Below are positions 41,973 through 51,222 of a stretch of DNA of 52,835 bases, piece after piece. This stretch comes from Acidobacteriota bacterium (GTDB lineage Bacteria; Acidobacteriota; Vicinamibacteria; Marinacidobacterales; Marinacidobacteraceae). The notes under the pieces are model-generated. The model ran no database searches, was not told the origin of the DNA, and was given only the letters and a program-made list of their open reading frames with translations. The number at the start of each line of letters is the position of its first letter. Positions within the stretch are counted from its first letter, which is position 1. A program made the translations under genes and the position numbers. The DNA lies in the NCBI GenBank assembly GCA_022822745.1, contig JAJEAO010000045.1, positions 1-52,835 of the forward strand, written 5' to 3'.

Positions 41973-42725
41973 TCACTTCGGGGATGACGGGTCGGGGGCG
42001 GGGCGGAGACGGAGGGGACGGAAGGCCTCCGGCGCGTGGAAGCTGGGGCTGCCGGTGGGCGACCACGCGGCGAAGACCGCGCCGTCGGCGGGGGCTTCGG
42101 GGCCGCCGGGGCGCTTGATGCGGAAGACGTTGAACGCCATCGTCGTTCCCGGTTCGGGAGCGGCGTCCAGACCGAGTCCGCGCCACGGCAGGAAGGCGGT
42201 GGCGGTCCAGCCCCCGACCGAGTCTGCAGTCGAGTCCGCGACCGAGACATCGGCCGAGACACCGACCGACACCTCGAGGCCGGCGACATCGAAGCCCCGG
42301 TCCATGACGCCTGCCGGGACCGGGATCTCGTCCGACCCGGACTCGCCCGGGCCCAGGCGGCGGAGATCGCAGACGACGCCCGCCGGATTCACCTCCACCT
42401 CGACATAGCGCCCGTCTCCGACCGGGTCGAGGAAGATCTCGACCACCTCTTCCTCCCAGATCGGGGCGTCCCGTTCGGACATCGTGAACCACGGGTCGTC
42501 GTCCTCGGCGTCGAACCGCAGATGGAGCCCGGCGGCGCTCCAGAGCGCCCGGAAGCCGGTGCGATAGGGCGCCGGACCCCAGGTCGCCGCGGGCGCCCGA
42601 TCCCAGGCGGAAGCGTCGGCGCGCAGCAGGCGGCCGGGATCGGCGTCCGTCCAGACGGCGTCGTGACCGGAGACGGGGGCCGCCAGCAGAGCGGACCAGA
42701 GCACGGGGGGGAGGATCGGGGCCAT
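41973..42725 (-). CDS. Exported CBM9-like carbohydrate-binding protein
   Basis: A 250-residue protein starting at ATG 42725 with a signal peptide (PPVLWSALLAAPVSGHD). The rest is a family 9-type carbohydrate-binding fold: LWSAAGLHLRFDAEDDDPWF, then the hallmark IWEEEVVEIFLDPVGDGRYV with EVEVNPAGVVCDLR, and TATAFLPWRGLG near the end. No catalytic domain is attached. The frame further upstream is Arg/Pro-rich and not used. It forms a two-gene unit with the DUF5107/TPR protein, which also has a sugar-binding fold. The 241 bases to the divergent gamma-glutamyltransferase gene contain no gene and must hold both promoters. Confidence 0.82.
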   Translation of the reverse strand: MAPILPPVLWSALLAAPVSGHDAVWTDADPGRLLRADASAWDRAPAATWGPAPYRTGFRALWSAAGLHLRFDAEDDDPWFTMSERDAPIWEEEVVEIFLDPVGDGRYVEVEVNPAGVVCDLRRLGPGESGSDEIPVPAGVMDRGFDVAGLEVSVGVSADVSVADSTADSVGGWTATAFLPWRGLGLDAAPEPGTTMAFNVFRIKRPGGPEAPADGAVFAAWSPTGSPSFHAPEAFRPLRLRPAPDPSSPK

Positions 42726-42966
42726 CGGCGGCGAAAGGCTACCCCGTCCCGGGGCCGGCGCCCCGGTGTTCGATGGAGGCGCGACGCCCCGCCGCGCCGG
42801 GGGCGCGGAAGGCCTGTCTCCGGAGCGGCGATTGCCGTGGCGCGGGCTGCCGGATTCGCGCGCCAACCGGCCCCGAGACCCCCCCGGCGCCCGGTTCGCG
42901 CCCTCTCCGCGTATCGTTCGCGGTCATGGTCGGGACGCTGGACTTCGTCTCGCGGGAGGACATCGG

Positions 42967-44685
42967 ATGCGGCGAGACGCGAGCAGGAATCGGATCGGGG
43001 CGGCCCTGATGGCGGTGGCCGTGGCGGGCTGGGGGATCTCCGGGCCCGGAACGCCTCCGGCGGAGGCGTCGGTCATGGGGGTCAACGGGATGGTCGTGAC
43101 CTCCCATCCAATCGCCGCCCAGGCCGGCCTCCGGATCCTGCAGGCCGGGGGGAACGCCTTCGACGCCGCGGTCGCGAGCGCCGCCGTGCTCGCGGTCGTG
43201 GAGCCGCTCATGTCCGGGCTCGGCGGCGTCGGCGGGTATGCGCTGGTCCATCACGCCGAGTCCGGAGCCGTCCGGTCGCTCGACTTCATCGGGGCCGCTC
43301 CCTTCGGCGCCGACCCGGAGGCGTTCTCCGCCGGCAGCCGCCTGTGGGACCGCACCCACCCGGCGCGGGACAGTTTCCTCGCGCCGCTCGTCCCCGGGAA
43401 CCTCGCCGGGTGGGCGGCGCTCCTCGAGGAATACGGCTCCATGACGTGGGCCGAAGTCCTGGCGCCCGCCATCGAGTACGCCGAGGGCGGCTTCGCGGTC
43501 ACTCCGGCGGTGAGCGGCGCCTTCGGGACGAGCGGTTTCGGGGCGGATGTGGCCCGCTACCCCTATGGCGCGGGCATCTTCTTCAAGGCGGGCAAGCCGT
43601 GGCCGGTCGGCGAGATCCTGAAGCAGCCCGACCTGGCGAAGACGCTGCGGGCCATCGCCGACGGCGGCCCCGAGGTCTTCTACGGCGGCGCTCTCGCCGA
43701 GACCTTTGCCCGGACCTTCGCGGAAAACGGCGGCATCCTGACCGTGGAGGACTTCCGGAACTACGAGGCCCGCTGGGCGGAGCCGCTCAGCACGACGTAT
43801 CGCGGCTACACGGTGTACAGCCAGCCGCCGGGCGGCTCCGGGATGACCGTCCTCCAGACGCTGAACATCCTCGAGCAGTTCGATGTGGCGGCCCTCGAGC
43901 ACAACTCGCCCGAGTTCGTGCACCTCGTCGCCGAGGCGCTGAAGCTCGCGTTCGTGGACGAGGACGCCTGGAACACGGGCAAGGACTACGCCGAGATCCC
44001 GCTCGACCGGCTGCTCTCCAAGGAGTACGCGGCGGAGCAGGCGGCGCGTTTCGACCCGGAACGGGCGCAGTTCCACGAGGCGGCGCGCCCCGGCTCCGAC
44101 CTGCCCACCGCGGTGGAGCACACGACCCACCACACCGTCGTGGATCGCGACCACAACGTGGTCACGATCACGCAGACCCTCATGCTCCCGGCGGGCGTCG
44201 TCGTCCCCGAGACGGGCGTCATCTTCAACAACGGGATGTCCTACTTCAGCCTCGACCCGGATGATGTGAACCGGATCGAAGGCGGGCAGCGTCCGCGTTT
44301 CGTGATGAGCCCGACGCTGGTGACGCGCTTCGACGAGCCCTACTTCGCGCTCGGGTCGGCGGGTGGCTGGACGATCCCGCAGACGATCCTGCAGGTTCTC
44401 GTGCGCGCTCTCGACTACGACATGGACGCCGCCGCCGCGGTGGACGCGCCCCGCTTCGTGGTCCGTTATCTGAGCAACTCGATCCCCTATCTGGACGGGA
44501 CCGATCTCGTCCTCGAGAAGGACTTCTCCGCGGAAGTCGCCGAGGCGCTGAACGGGCGCGGGCATCGTCTGCGCGAGCCGGCGAACCGGCTCGGGATGCT
44601 GAACGCGATCCGGATCGTGCCCGGCGCCGGGGTCCTCTCCGGCGGCCCCGACCGGCGCCGCGAGGGGCACGCCGCCGCCTGGTGA
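42967..44685 (+). CDS. ggt: Gamma-glutamyltransferase (glutathione hydrolase)
   Basis: A 572-residue periplasmic Ntn-hydrolase that self-cleaves into two subunits and cleaves gamma-glutamyl bonds such as that of glutathione. ATG 42967 has GGAGGA six bases upstream and starts a signal peptide ending PPAEAS. The large subunit has GGNAFDAAVASAAVLAVVEP and MSGLGGVGGY. The autocatalytic Thr is expected at residue 386 in EHTTHHTVVDRDHNVVTITQ. The oxyanion-type Gly motif is FALGSAGGWTIPQ. Length is usual. The frame opening at 42766 adds nothing recognisable. It faces the VWFA gene, with only 13 bases between stops. Confidence 0.93.
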   Translation: MRRDASRNRIGAALMAVAVAGWGISGPGTPPAEASVMGVNGMVVTSHPIAAQAGLRILQAGGNAFDAAVASAAVLAVVEPLMSGLGGVGGYALVHHAESGAVRSLDFIGAAPFGADPEAFSAGSRLWDRTHPARDSFLAPLVPGNLAGWAALLEEYGSMTWAEVLAPAIEYAEGGFAVTPAVSGAFGTSGFGADVARYPYGAGIFFKAGKPWPVGEILKQPDLAKTLRAIADGGPEVFYGGALAETFARTFAENGGILTVEDFRNYEARWAEPLSTTYRGYTVYSQPPGGSGMTVLQTLNILEQFDVAALEHNSPEFVHLVAEALKLAFVDEDAWNTGKDYAEIPLDRLLSKEYAAEQAARFDPERAQFHEAARPGSDLPTAVEHTTHHTVVDRDHNVVTITQTLMLPAGVVVPETGVIFNNGMSYFSLDPDDVNRIEGGQRPRFVMSPTLVTRFDEPYFALGSAGGWTIPQTILQVLVRALDYDMDAAAAVDAPRFVVRYLSNSIPYLDGTDLVLEKDFSAEVAEALNGRGHRLREPANRLGMLNAIRIVPGAGVLSGGPDRRREGHAAAW

Positions 44686-44698
44686 GCCGCCCCGTCCG

Positions 44699-46660
44699 TC
44701 AGCGGATGAAGAACTCCAGCTCGCCGGACGCAGTGCGGTCGCGTCGGTCGTCGCTGACCCGCACGACCGCGGTGTAGCGGCCGGCGCGCAGGCCGGCGGT
44801 CTGGAGCGGGAGCATCACCGGCGTCCCTTCGCGCCGCGCCGGGTCGAGGTCGAACAGGTCGGGCCGCTCCGCTTCGACCACGACATCGCCGGAGTCGTTC
44901 ATCACTTCGTAGGCGACCTGGACCCGGGCCGGGGGATCGTCGTCTCCCGGAAGGATGAAGAACGCGACCCGGGCGTCTTCGGCGGGAGCGAACACGGCGA
45001 CCGGCCGCACCGGGGGCCCGACCGCCTCCGGCTGGTGGGCCTCGGCGACGAACGGGAAGACGCTCGACAGCGTGAACTCGCTTCCGAGACCGGCGGGCAC
45101 CGTGAGCGCGGTGGCGACGGAGTGGACCGCCTGCCCGCCGCGCTCGAGGCGGATCTCGAACTCATGGGTTCCGGAGGGAAGTTCGACCGGAACGCCGACC
45201 CAGAACCGGCGCGGGTCCACGGCGGCCTCGGCCTCGGCGAGAGCAGCGCCGTCGGCTCCGGTGACCCGGAGCCGAAGCGTCCCGGCCTCCTCGACATAGG
45301 ACTCCGGGAGCGCGGCGGTGAGCACCGAGAAAGCGCCGTCGGGGCGCGGGTTCAGGAGATAGGCGTAACTGTGGACGTTCTCGGGGAAGGCGTAGCCGTA
45401 GTCGCCCCGGGCGGTGGCCTCCACGACCTCGCCGCGGCGCTCGCGGGCGAAGTAGCCGGGGCGGGCGATGACCCGCAGATCCCGATCCCCGGGGACGCGC
45501 ACCTCGATGCGTCGGTAGCTGCCGTCGAGTTCGCTGTTCGACGGCGAGAAGGACAGCAGGTAGTAGAGCTCGTTCTGGACGCCGATCCGGTTCAACGCCA
45601 CCGCGAAGTTCGTCTGGTTCGGGAAGTGGGCGCCGCCGGTGGCGACGGCGAGCGAGGCGTTGCCGCCTTCCGAGAGCACGTTGGCGGAGATGCCCATGCG
45701 CGTCATGATGTCGTCGGGAGGCATGACGCCGATGTCGTTGCCCATCGAGTCGAAGGCGTTCTGGCTGGAGGTCAGGATGTTGTTCTCGTTCCCGTACACG
45801 CCCTCGATGTCAACGGAGTAGAGCGTCGCGTTCGCGTGGTTCAGTTGCTGGATGGCGGCGAGCAGCGCGTTCGTCTCGTCGAGGGCGCTCCGCCCGGGGA
45901 ACCCCTCGACCATTTCCCCGGCGACCTCGTTCACGATCTGCCGGGGGTCGGCGAAGGTCTGGAGCATCGAGGAGAGGAGCACGACGATCTTCCGCCCGGG
46001 CACCATTTCGAGCGCCTCGGCGAGTGCGGCGAGCATCTGGAACGACTCGCGGGCGTCGGCTTCGGGCACGAAGCTGGAGTACGTGCCCGGGACGATCCGG
46101 CGCACGTTCGCGAGCGTCTGCTCCTTGCCGGGCCAGAACTCCTGCAGGACGCGCACTTCGTTGGCGAATTCGAGGATCATCGTCTCGTCGCCGTCCACCA
46201 TGTTGTTCGCGACGAATTCCTCGAGCCCGCGCTTGGCCCGCCGCAGGTTCACCGGATCGGCGCGGCGCCGGTTGAACACGATGACGAAGCGCCGGGGAGA
46301 GGCGTTGACTTCGGCCGCGGGCGCCGCTTCCTCGACCGGCGCCGCCGACTCGTCCTCGGGCGGCGCGCCGGCGGAGGGCCCGTAACGCTCCCAGTCCACG
46401 ACGTCGAGGCTCAGGACCTGCTGCGGCGCGCCTTCCTCCAGCAGCTCGAAGTCACCCGCCGTGAGCCCGGAGACCGGGTTGCCGTCCTCGTCGAGGACGA
46501 GCACATCCACGATGACCCGGGTCGCCGCCGCCCGGAACCGGAACCCCTGGGCGGAAACGGGCTCGGCGGCGACGACGGAGAGGACGAGCGCAGCCAGCGC
46601 AGCGGAGAGAAAGCGGGCGCCCCGCCTTCGAGTCGGGGACCTGGACATCATCGGCAGCAT
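44699..46660 (-). CDS. VWFA-related acidobacterial-type exported protein
   Basis: A 653-residue protein. ATG 46660 is chosen for its GGAG six bases upstream; MMSRSPTRRRG starting at 46651/46648 is the alternative, and the signal peptide ends AEPVSA-Q. The N-terminal strand TRVIVDVLVLDEDGNPVSGL leads into a von Willebrand factor A-like domain (RRFVIVFNRRRADPVNLRRA ... PGRKIVVLLSSMLQTF) in which the MIDAS motif DxSxS is replaced by NRRRAD, so metal binding is doubtful. Then follow YYLLSFSPSN, RRIEVRVPGDRDLRVIARPG and a C-terminal beta-sandwich region. Such proteins are abundant in Acidobacteriota and of unknown role. It ends the minus-strand series that starts at 50330. Confidence 0.88.
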   Translation of the reverse strand: MLPMMSRSPTRRRGARFLSAALAALVLSVVAAEPVSAQGFRFRAAATRVIVDVLVLDEDGNPVSGLTAGDFELLEEGAPQQVLSLDVVDWERYGPSAGAPPEDESAAPVEEAAPAAEVNASPRRFVIVFNRRRADPVNLRRAKRGLEEFVANNMVDGDETMILEFANEVRVLQEFWPGKEQTLANVRRIVPGTYSSFVPEADARESFQMLAALAEALEMVPGRKIVVLLSSMLQTFADPRQIVNEVAGEMVEGFPGRSALDETNALLAAIQQLNHANATLYSVDIEGVYGNENNILTSSQNAFDSMGNDIGVMPPDDIMTRMGISANVLSEGGNASLAVATGGAHFPNQTNFAVALNRIGVQNELYYLLSFSPSNSELDGSYRRIEVRVPGDRDLRVIARPGYFARERRGEVVEATARGDYGYAFPENVHSYAYLLNPRPDGAFSVLTAALPESYVEEAGTLRLRVTGADGAALAEAEAAVDPRRFWVGVPVELPSGTHEFEIRLERGGQAVHSVATALTVPAGLGSEFTLSSVFPFVAEAHQPEAVGPPVRPVAVFAPAEDARVAFFILPGDDDPPARVQVAYEVMNDSGDVVVEAERPDLFDLDPARREGTPVMLPLQTAGLRAGRYTAVVRVSDDRRDRTASGELEFFIR

Positions 46661-46760
46661 TCTGGACTCCACGGGGACGGCGAGCCGCATCCCAAGCAGC
46701 ATCAGCGTCGCCGGATGCTACCCGGAAGCGAAGGGAGGACTCCCGCGGAGTCGCCGGCCC

Positions 46761-49124
46761 TCAGAGGCGGAACAGGTAGTTCAGCTTGACCGAAAGGCTG
46801 CGGTTCCGGACGAAGAAGAGGTCCGGAGACCACTCGTCGAGTTCGGTATAGACAACGAACAGGTCGGTGCCGGGCTTGGGAATCCAGTTGAACCGGACGT
46901 TGGAGGCGAGATCCCCGGTGGCTTCGTTGTACTGGAACAACCCGAGCAGCACGAGGTCATTGCGGAACGCCACCCGCATCCGCGTGGAGACGAGATGGGT
47001 GTCGAGGTCGCCTCCGGGCAGGCGGAGGCGGTTGAACTCGTAGTTCCCGTCGAGCCCGAAGTTCCGGTTCACCCGGTAGTTCCCCCCGAACGACCAGGTG
47101 TCGCGGGTGCCCCCCCAGAAGCCCCCGAATTCGTAGCTGGTGCGAAGCGCGGCGTAGCGGCGACGGTAGGTGTTCAACTGGATCTGGTAGCGCCGGAAGG
47201 GATAGTCGCCCGCCGGCACGACCACGTCCCGGATGGAGTAGTCCAGCACGGTGAACTCGCGCATGTCCTGCATCTGGACCGAGAACTGGTCGCCGCTCTC
47301 CAGCGTGGCCCGGCTCTGCAGCGTGCTTCGGCGGGTCTCGAGGACATTCTCGAAGTTCCAGATGCTCGCCATGTTCGCGGTGAAATGGAGCTGGCGCATC
47401 CACGGGGCCGCGGGCCGGGGCGAGACGCCGCCCGAGAAGTACGTCTTGCGCATCCCGCGACGCTGGACGAAGCCGATTCCCGGATCGAACGCGTCCCCGA
47501 TCTGGATGTACTTCGCGGTCCCCTGGAGCAGGTCCGTTTCGTAGTCCAGCCGCCCGGAAGCGAGGTCGGAGCCGTCGAGATCGGCCTCGGTCGAGACCCG
47601 GGACCAGAGCCCTTCGAAACTCCAGGCGTTCCCGGCGTGGAGGCTGGTGTCGAACCCGATGACCCGGTTGAAGGCGTCCCCGCCGACGGCGGAGCGGTCG
47701 GTCAGGACGGCGCCCACGCTGGAGCGGGTCGAGACATCGCGCTTGACCCGGGCCACGGTGAAGGATTCCCCCGGAGCGCCGGCGTGTTCCCCGGTGACCA
47801 TCTCCATCAGCCCCAGGGTGTAGCGCCCCTGCCGCCCGGAGAGCCGGGCGCCGCCGAGGATGGGCACCGCCTCTCCGGCGTTGGAGAGGCCGATCCGGCG
47901 GGTGAAGACGATGTCGGCGTCACGGCGCTCCCCGAAGGCGAAGTTCCGTTGTCCCTCGAGGAAGATCTGCCGCTTCTCCGGGAACCGCAGCGAGAAGCGG
48001 GTGAAGTTGAGCTGGAGGTCGTCCACCTCTTCCTGGGCGAAGTCGGTGTTCCAGGTGAAGTCGGCGGTCAGCCCGGGGGTGACGCCCCACTTCGCGTCGA
48101 GGCCTCCGTCGGTGCGGGTGGTCTCGCCCTCCCAGTCGCCTCCGCCGTCGAGTCCCCCGGCCGCGTAGGGCCGGATCTCGACGTTGCGCCCCGGCTGGAT
48201 CCCCTCGAGACCATGGAGCTTGCCGAGCTCGGCGGGGCGGTACCAGGTGGAATCGTTGGAGACGAAGGGCCAATAGACCTCTTCCTTCTTCATCGGGATG
48301 TTCCGCTTGAACCCGATGCCGAACTCGATCGGTTCTCCCACCCGCGGAGGCCGGAACCGCAACGACTTGAACGGGATGCGCACCTCGGAGGTCCAGCCCC
48401 AGGGGAACGTGCGCCCCTGCGCCTCCCAGACCATGTCCCAGTCCAGGTTCCGGGTTCGCTCGTTCTGCCCGTTCTGGCTCATGTCGAACAGGATGCCGTT
48501 CGCGTTCGTCGCGAGGAAGACCGCGCTCCGCTGGTCGTTGTAGGCGTCGAGCAGAATGGCCACCGCGTCGTCGCTGCCGATGTTCTCGTCCCGGAACATC
48601 GTGCGAGGGCGGTTCGCCTCGGCGTTTTCCATGGTGCAGGCGAACCCGACGTAGAGGTTCTCGTCGTCGTAGAGGATCCGAACGACGGTGCTCTCGGTGG
48701 ACGGCAGGCCCTCGCGCGTCTCCCGCTCGTAGAAGTCGCCGATCGGGACCGCCGTGCGCCAGACAGCCTCGTCCAGACTCCCGTCCACCTCGATGCCGTC
48801 GGGCGCGCGGGCCGCGTGGATCTCCCACGGGCGCGCTTCGAGCGCCTGAACCCGTTCCTCGCGGCTCATGTTCCGGAGCTCGTCCGCCGTCGGGAAGACG
48901 TCCGGCGGCCGCGGCAGAGCGAGGAACGCTCCGGCGCCGGAGCCGCCGACTGCCTCCGTCCCCGCTCCCCCCAGATCCTTCTGGAGGCGGTCGAGCAGCC
49001 GGGCGTCGCCGCGATCCTCCGGAGTGTCCTCTTCCTTTTCGGGCATCGCAGCGCCCCAGGCGGCGACAGCCAGCGCGACGGCGGCCAGCGCAGTCACCCG
49101 ACCGATTCGATCGCGCATTGTCAT
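46761..49124 (-). CDS. DUF5916 protein with N-terminal CBM9-like domain
   Basis: A 787-residue exported protein starting at ATG 49124. After a signal (LAAVALAVAAWGAAM) and an acidic linker, residues about 100-280 form a CBM9-like domain (GIEVDGSLDEAVWRTAVPIG, DDENLYVGFACTMENAEANR, AVAILLDAYNDQRSAVFLAT). The remaining 500 residues are the DUF5916 region, with EIRPYAAGGL and many alternating beta-strands that end in an aromatic terminus LSVKLNYLFRL, consistent with an outer-membrane beta-barrel. Function is unknown; a link to surface glycans or exported enzymes is inferred from the CBM. It lies 100 bases before the VWFA gene and 56 bases after the small Ala-rich membrane protein gene. Confidence 0.9.
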   Translation of the reverse strand: MTMRDRIGRVTALAAVALAVAAWGAAMPEKEEDTPEDRGDARLLDRLQKDLGGAGTEAVGGSGAGAFLALPRPPDVFPTADELRNMSREERVQALEARPWEIHAARAPDGIEVDGSLDEAVWRTAVPIGDFYERETREGLPSTESTVVRILYDDENLYVGFACTMENAEANRPRTMFRDENIGSDDAVAILLDAYNDQRSAVFLATNANGILFDMSQNGQNERTRNLDWDMVWEAQGRTFPWGWTSEVRIPFKSLRFRPPRVGEPIEFGIGFKRNIPMKKEEVYWPFVSNDSTWYRPAELGKLHGLEGIQPGRNVEIRPYAAGGLDGGGDWEGETTRTDGGLDAKWGVTPGLTADFTWNTDFAQEEVDDLQLNFTRFSLRFPEKRQIFLEGQRNFAFGERRDADIVFTRRIGLSNAGEAVPILGGARLSGRQGRYTLGLMEMVTGEHAGAPGESFTVARVKRDVSTRSSVGAVLTDRSAVGGDAFNRVIGFDTSLHAGNAWSFEGLWSRVSTEADLDGSDLASGRLDYETDLLQGTAKYIQIGDAFDPGIGFVQRRGMRKTYFSGGVSPRPAAPWMRQLHFTANMASIWNFENVLETRRSTLQSRATLESGDQFSVQMQDMREFTVLDYSIRDVVVPAGDYPFRRYQIQLNTYRRRYAALRTSYEFGGFWGGTRDTWSFGGNYRVNRNFGLDGNYEFNRLRLPGGDLDTHLVSTRMRVAFRNDLVLLGLFQYNEATGDLASNVRFNWIPKPGTDLFVVYTELDEWSPDLFFVRNRSLSVKLNYLFRL

Positions 49125-49180
49125 CAGAACCCCGGATTCGATTCTACTCGACGGCGGCGCGGGCAGTGCGAGCCGGAGGG

Positions 49181-49750
49181 CTACCAGACCGAGATGTCCA
49201 CCCGCGCGTCCCGGTCGCGAACCTCGACTTCGGCGCCCCGGGCGAACCGGACCACCGCGGTCGCGAGCGCCCGGCCGTCGCAGCGCACTTCCGGCTCACG
49301 GCGCTCGCCCGCGACTTCCTCGCAGGCCTCGGCGGCGCGGGCGAGCGCCCGGATCGGAGCCCGGACGAAGACCCGGGCATCCGACCCTTCTTCCCGGACG
49401 CGAACCACGAGATCCTCCTGCTCCTTGGCGACCAGGACGCGGTCGTCGCCGTCCTCGATGCGGACCAGGACCGCCTCGTCCACGTCTTCAAGGCTTGCGA
49501 GCACCGCTCCGAGGGCCAGGAGCGCGGGACCGGCCTCGCGATCGAGTTCGGCATGCGCCTCGTGGAACAGGTGTTCCGGCAGGAGTTCGAGAGCGGCGAG
49601 GGGGATCATCAGCGGGACGGGAGCGACGATCGCGGGCGCGTCGTCGGCGACGACCGAGACCACCGCCACGCCGCAGGCGGCGAGGCATGCCCCGAAGAGC
49701 AGGGCCGCGGCGAGCGCCGCGACCACGAGAAGACCGAGGAAGCGCAGCAT
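49181..49750 (-). CDS. Small membrane-anchored hypothetical protein
   Basis: A 189-residue protein starting at ATG 49750, four bases after the stop of the preceding gene. It opens with a long hydrophobic segment (MLRFLGLLVVAALAAALLFG ... GVAVVSVVA) that could be one or two transmembrane helices, followed by a mixed, charged domain of about 150 residues (LASLEDVDEAVLVRIEDGDD, DLVVRVREEGSDARVFVRAP) with a paired beta-strand and helix pattern. No family is recognised. The tight spacing to its upstream partner, which has a similar DxxDxxVRV beta-rich end, suggests that the two work together. Confidence 0.7.
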   Translation of the reverse strand: MLRFLGLLVVAALAAALLFGACLAACGVAVVSVVADDAPAIVAPVPLMIPLAALELLPEHLFHEAHAELDREAGPALLALGAVLASLEDVDEAVLVRIEDGDDRVLVAKEQEDLVVRVREEGSDARVFVRAPIRALARAAEACEEVAGERREPEVRCDGRALATAVVRFARGAEVEVRDRDARVDISVW

Positions 49751-49754
49751 CGGA

Positions 49755-50330
49755 TTACTGCGGCCCGATCCAGACGCGGACGCGACCGTCCCCGCCGTCC
49801 ACGACCACGAGATCGCCCTCGTGATCGGCCAGCCGCCGCACGGCTCCGGCGAAATCCAGTTCCTCGGCATCGGACCCGAACAGCGCATCCCCGACCGCGG
49901 TCGGGAACCGGATGTTCAGCGAGCCGTCCTCGTCGGTCGTCGTGATCCGCACCTCGTCTCCGTCCATGCGCGCGCGCAGGTTCTCGTCGCCGTCACCCAC
50001 GGAAACCCAGGCCCCCGGATCGGCGCGAAGCGCCTTCCACAGCGCGCGCAGCTCCTCGGTCTCCAGATTCGTCTCGCGGGAGTCGTCGGCGTGCCCCATC
50101 GCGTCGGCCAGAGCCTCTCGACCCATGCGGTCCGAGATCGCCTCCACGGCGGCGAGGGGGAGGTTCACCTCGACCTTCGTCCGGTCCGACTCGTCCTCGA
50201 CCTGGACGTGAAGCCACGGAGTGTCGGTCTGCGCGGCGGCGGAGCCGGTCACGGCGAGGAGCGCGGCGAGAAGAGCCGCCCCGAGGAGGCGCGGCCGCGC
50301 ATGGGGTGGAATACGCAGGTGGTTCAGCAT
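49755..50330 (-). CDS. Exported hypothetical protein
   Basis: A 191-residue protein starting at ATG 50330, with AGGGGG just upstream (an earlier ATG at 50351 has no such site). The signal peptide is LLGAALLAALLAVTGSAAA-Q. The mature part begins with a beta-strand (PWLHVQVEDESDRTKVEVNL), a helical middle (EELRALWKALRADP) and ends in strands (ARMDGDEVRITTTDEDGSLN, DHEGDLVVVDGGDGRVRVWI). It resembles the small exported proteins found upstream of similar membrane proteins in these genomes, but no function is established. Its start codon overlaps, on the opposite strand, that of the CitE-like gene. Confidence 0.72.
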   Translation of the reverse strand: MLNHLRIPPHARPRLLGAALLAALLAVTGSAAAQTDTPWLHVQVEDESDRTKVEVNLPLAAVEAISDRMGREALADAMGHADDSRETNLETEELRALWKALRADPGAWVSVGDGDENLRARMDGDEVRITTTDEDGSLNIRFPTAVGDALFGSDAEELDFAGAVRRLADHEGDLVVVDGGDGRVRVWIGPQ

Positions 50331-51222
50331 GCTTCCCCCTAACGCGAACATTTTCCGGCCGGTTCCGGCGGGGCCGCCGCCCCGGCCGAGGTCGCTGCTC
50401 TATGTCCCCGCGGCGAAACCTCGGATGGTGGCGAAGGCGGGGGCCCGAGGGGCCGACGCCGTGGTTCTCGATCTCGAGGACGGGGTTCACCCGGCCGCGA
50501 GGCCGGCGGCGCGGATGGCGTTGCCGGAGTCCCGGCGGGCGGCGGCCGACCAGGGCGCGCAGGTCGTGATCCGGGTCAACGCCGCGGGAACCCGCGACTT
50601 CACGCCCGACCTGGAGGCGACCGCCGCTGCCTCGGCCGACGCCGTGCTGCTCGCGAAGACGGAGTCGGAGGAGGAGATCCGCGCGGCGCGCGCCGCCCTC
50701 GGGGAGAAGATCCCCGTCTGGCTCATGATCGAGACGGCCCGGGGCGCGGCCGAGGCGTTCCGCCTCGCGCGGGCGCCCGGCGTCCGCGGGCTCGTGTTCG
50801 GCTCCGCCGACTTCCGGCTCAGCATCGGCGGTTCCGCCCTGCCGGAGGAGCGCGACCTCGACTTCGCGAGATCGCGGCTGGTGCTCGCGGCGCGGGCCGC
50901 CGGGATCGCGGTGTGGGATGCGCCGTGGTTCGCGTTTCGGGACATCGAGGGCTTGTGGGCGAGCGCCCGGCGGGCGTTCGCACTCGGTTTCGACGGCAAG
51001 TCGGCGGTCCATCCGATGCAGATCGGGCCGATCCACCGGGCGTTCGCGCCGTCCTCCGGACAGCGCGACTGGGCCGAGCGGGTCGTCCGCGCGCTGGAGG
51101 CGGCGGAGCGCCGGGGCGAGAGCATCGTGGAACTCGACGGACAGCTCGTGGAGGCGCTCCATCGGCGCGAAGCGATTCGACTTCTGCGCCTCGCGGCTGC
51201 GGTCAGTCCTCCATCGTCCTGA
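50329..51222 (+). CDS. CitE-like HpcH/HpaI aldolase/citrate lyase family protein
   Basis: A 297-residue TIM-barrel C-C lyase starting at ATG 50329 with AGGTGG (50317-50322) six bases upstream. RPRSLLYVPAAKPRMVAKAG and ADAVVLDLEDGVHPAARPAA are the family start; Glu in WLMIETARGAAEAF and Asp in FGSADFRLSIGG are the metal and substrate ligands; FDGKSAVHPMQIGPIHRAF closes the barrel. Stand-alone CitE-like proteins cleave malyl-, citramalyl- or related CoA esters; the substrate is unknown and no lyase partner genes are adjacent. The start lies on GCATGC, shared with the divergent gene's start. The 3' end overlaps the convergent beta-lactamase-like gene by 20 bases. Confidence 0.9.
   Translation: MLPPNANIFRPVPAGPPPRPRSLLYVPAAKPRMVAKAGARGADAVVLDLEDGVHPAARPAARMALPESRRAAADQGAQVVIRVNAAGTRDFTPDLEATAAASADAVLLAKTESEEEIRAARAALGEKIPVWLMIETARGAAEAFRLARAPGVRGLVFGSADFRLSIGGSALPEERDLDFARSRLVLAARAAGIAVWDAPWFAFRDIEGLWASARRAFALGFDGKSAVHPMQIGPIHRAFAPSSGQRDWAERVVRALEAAERRGESIVELDGQLVEALHRREAIRLLRLAAAVSPPSS

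Noticed and set aside
46461..50342. Long plus-strand frame spanning DUF5916 and the small proteins
   Set aside because: It crosses three real minus-strand genes and their gaps; its translation has no recognisable fold.
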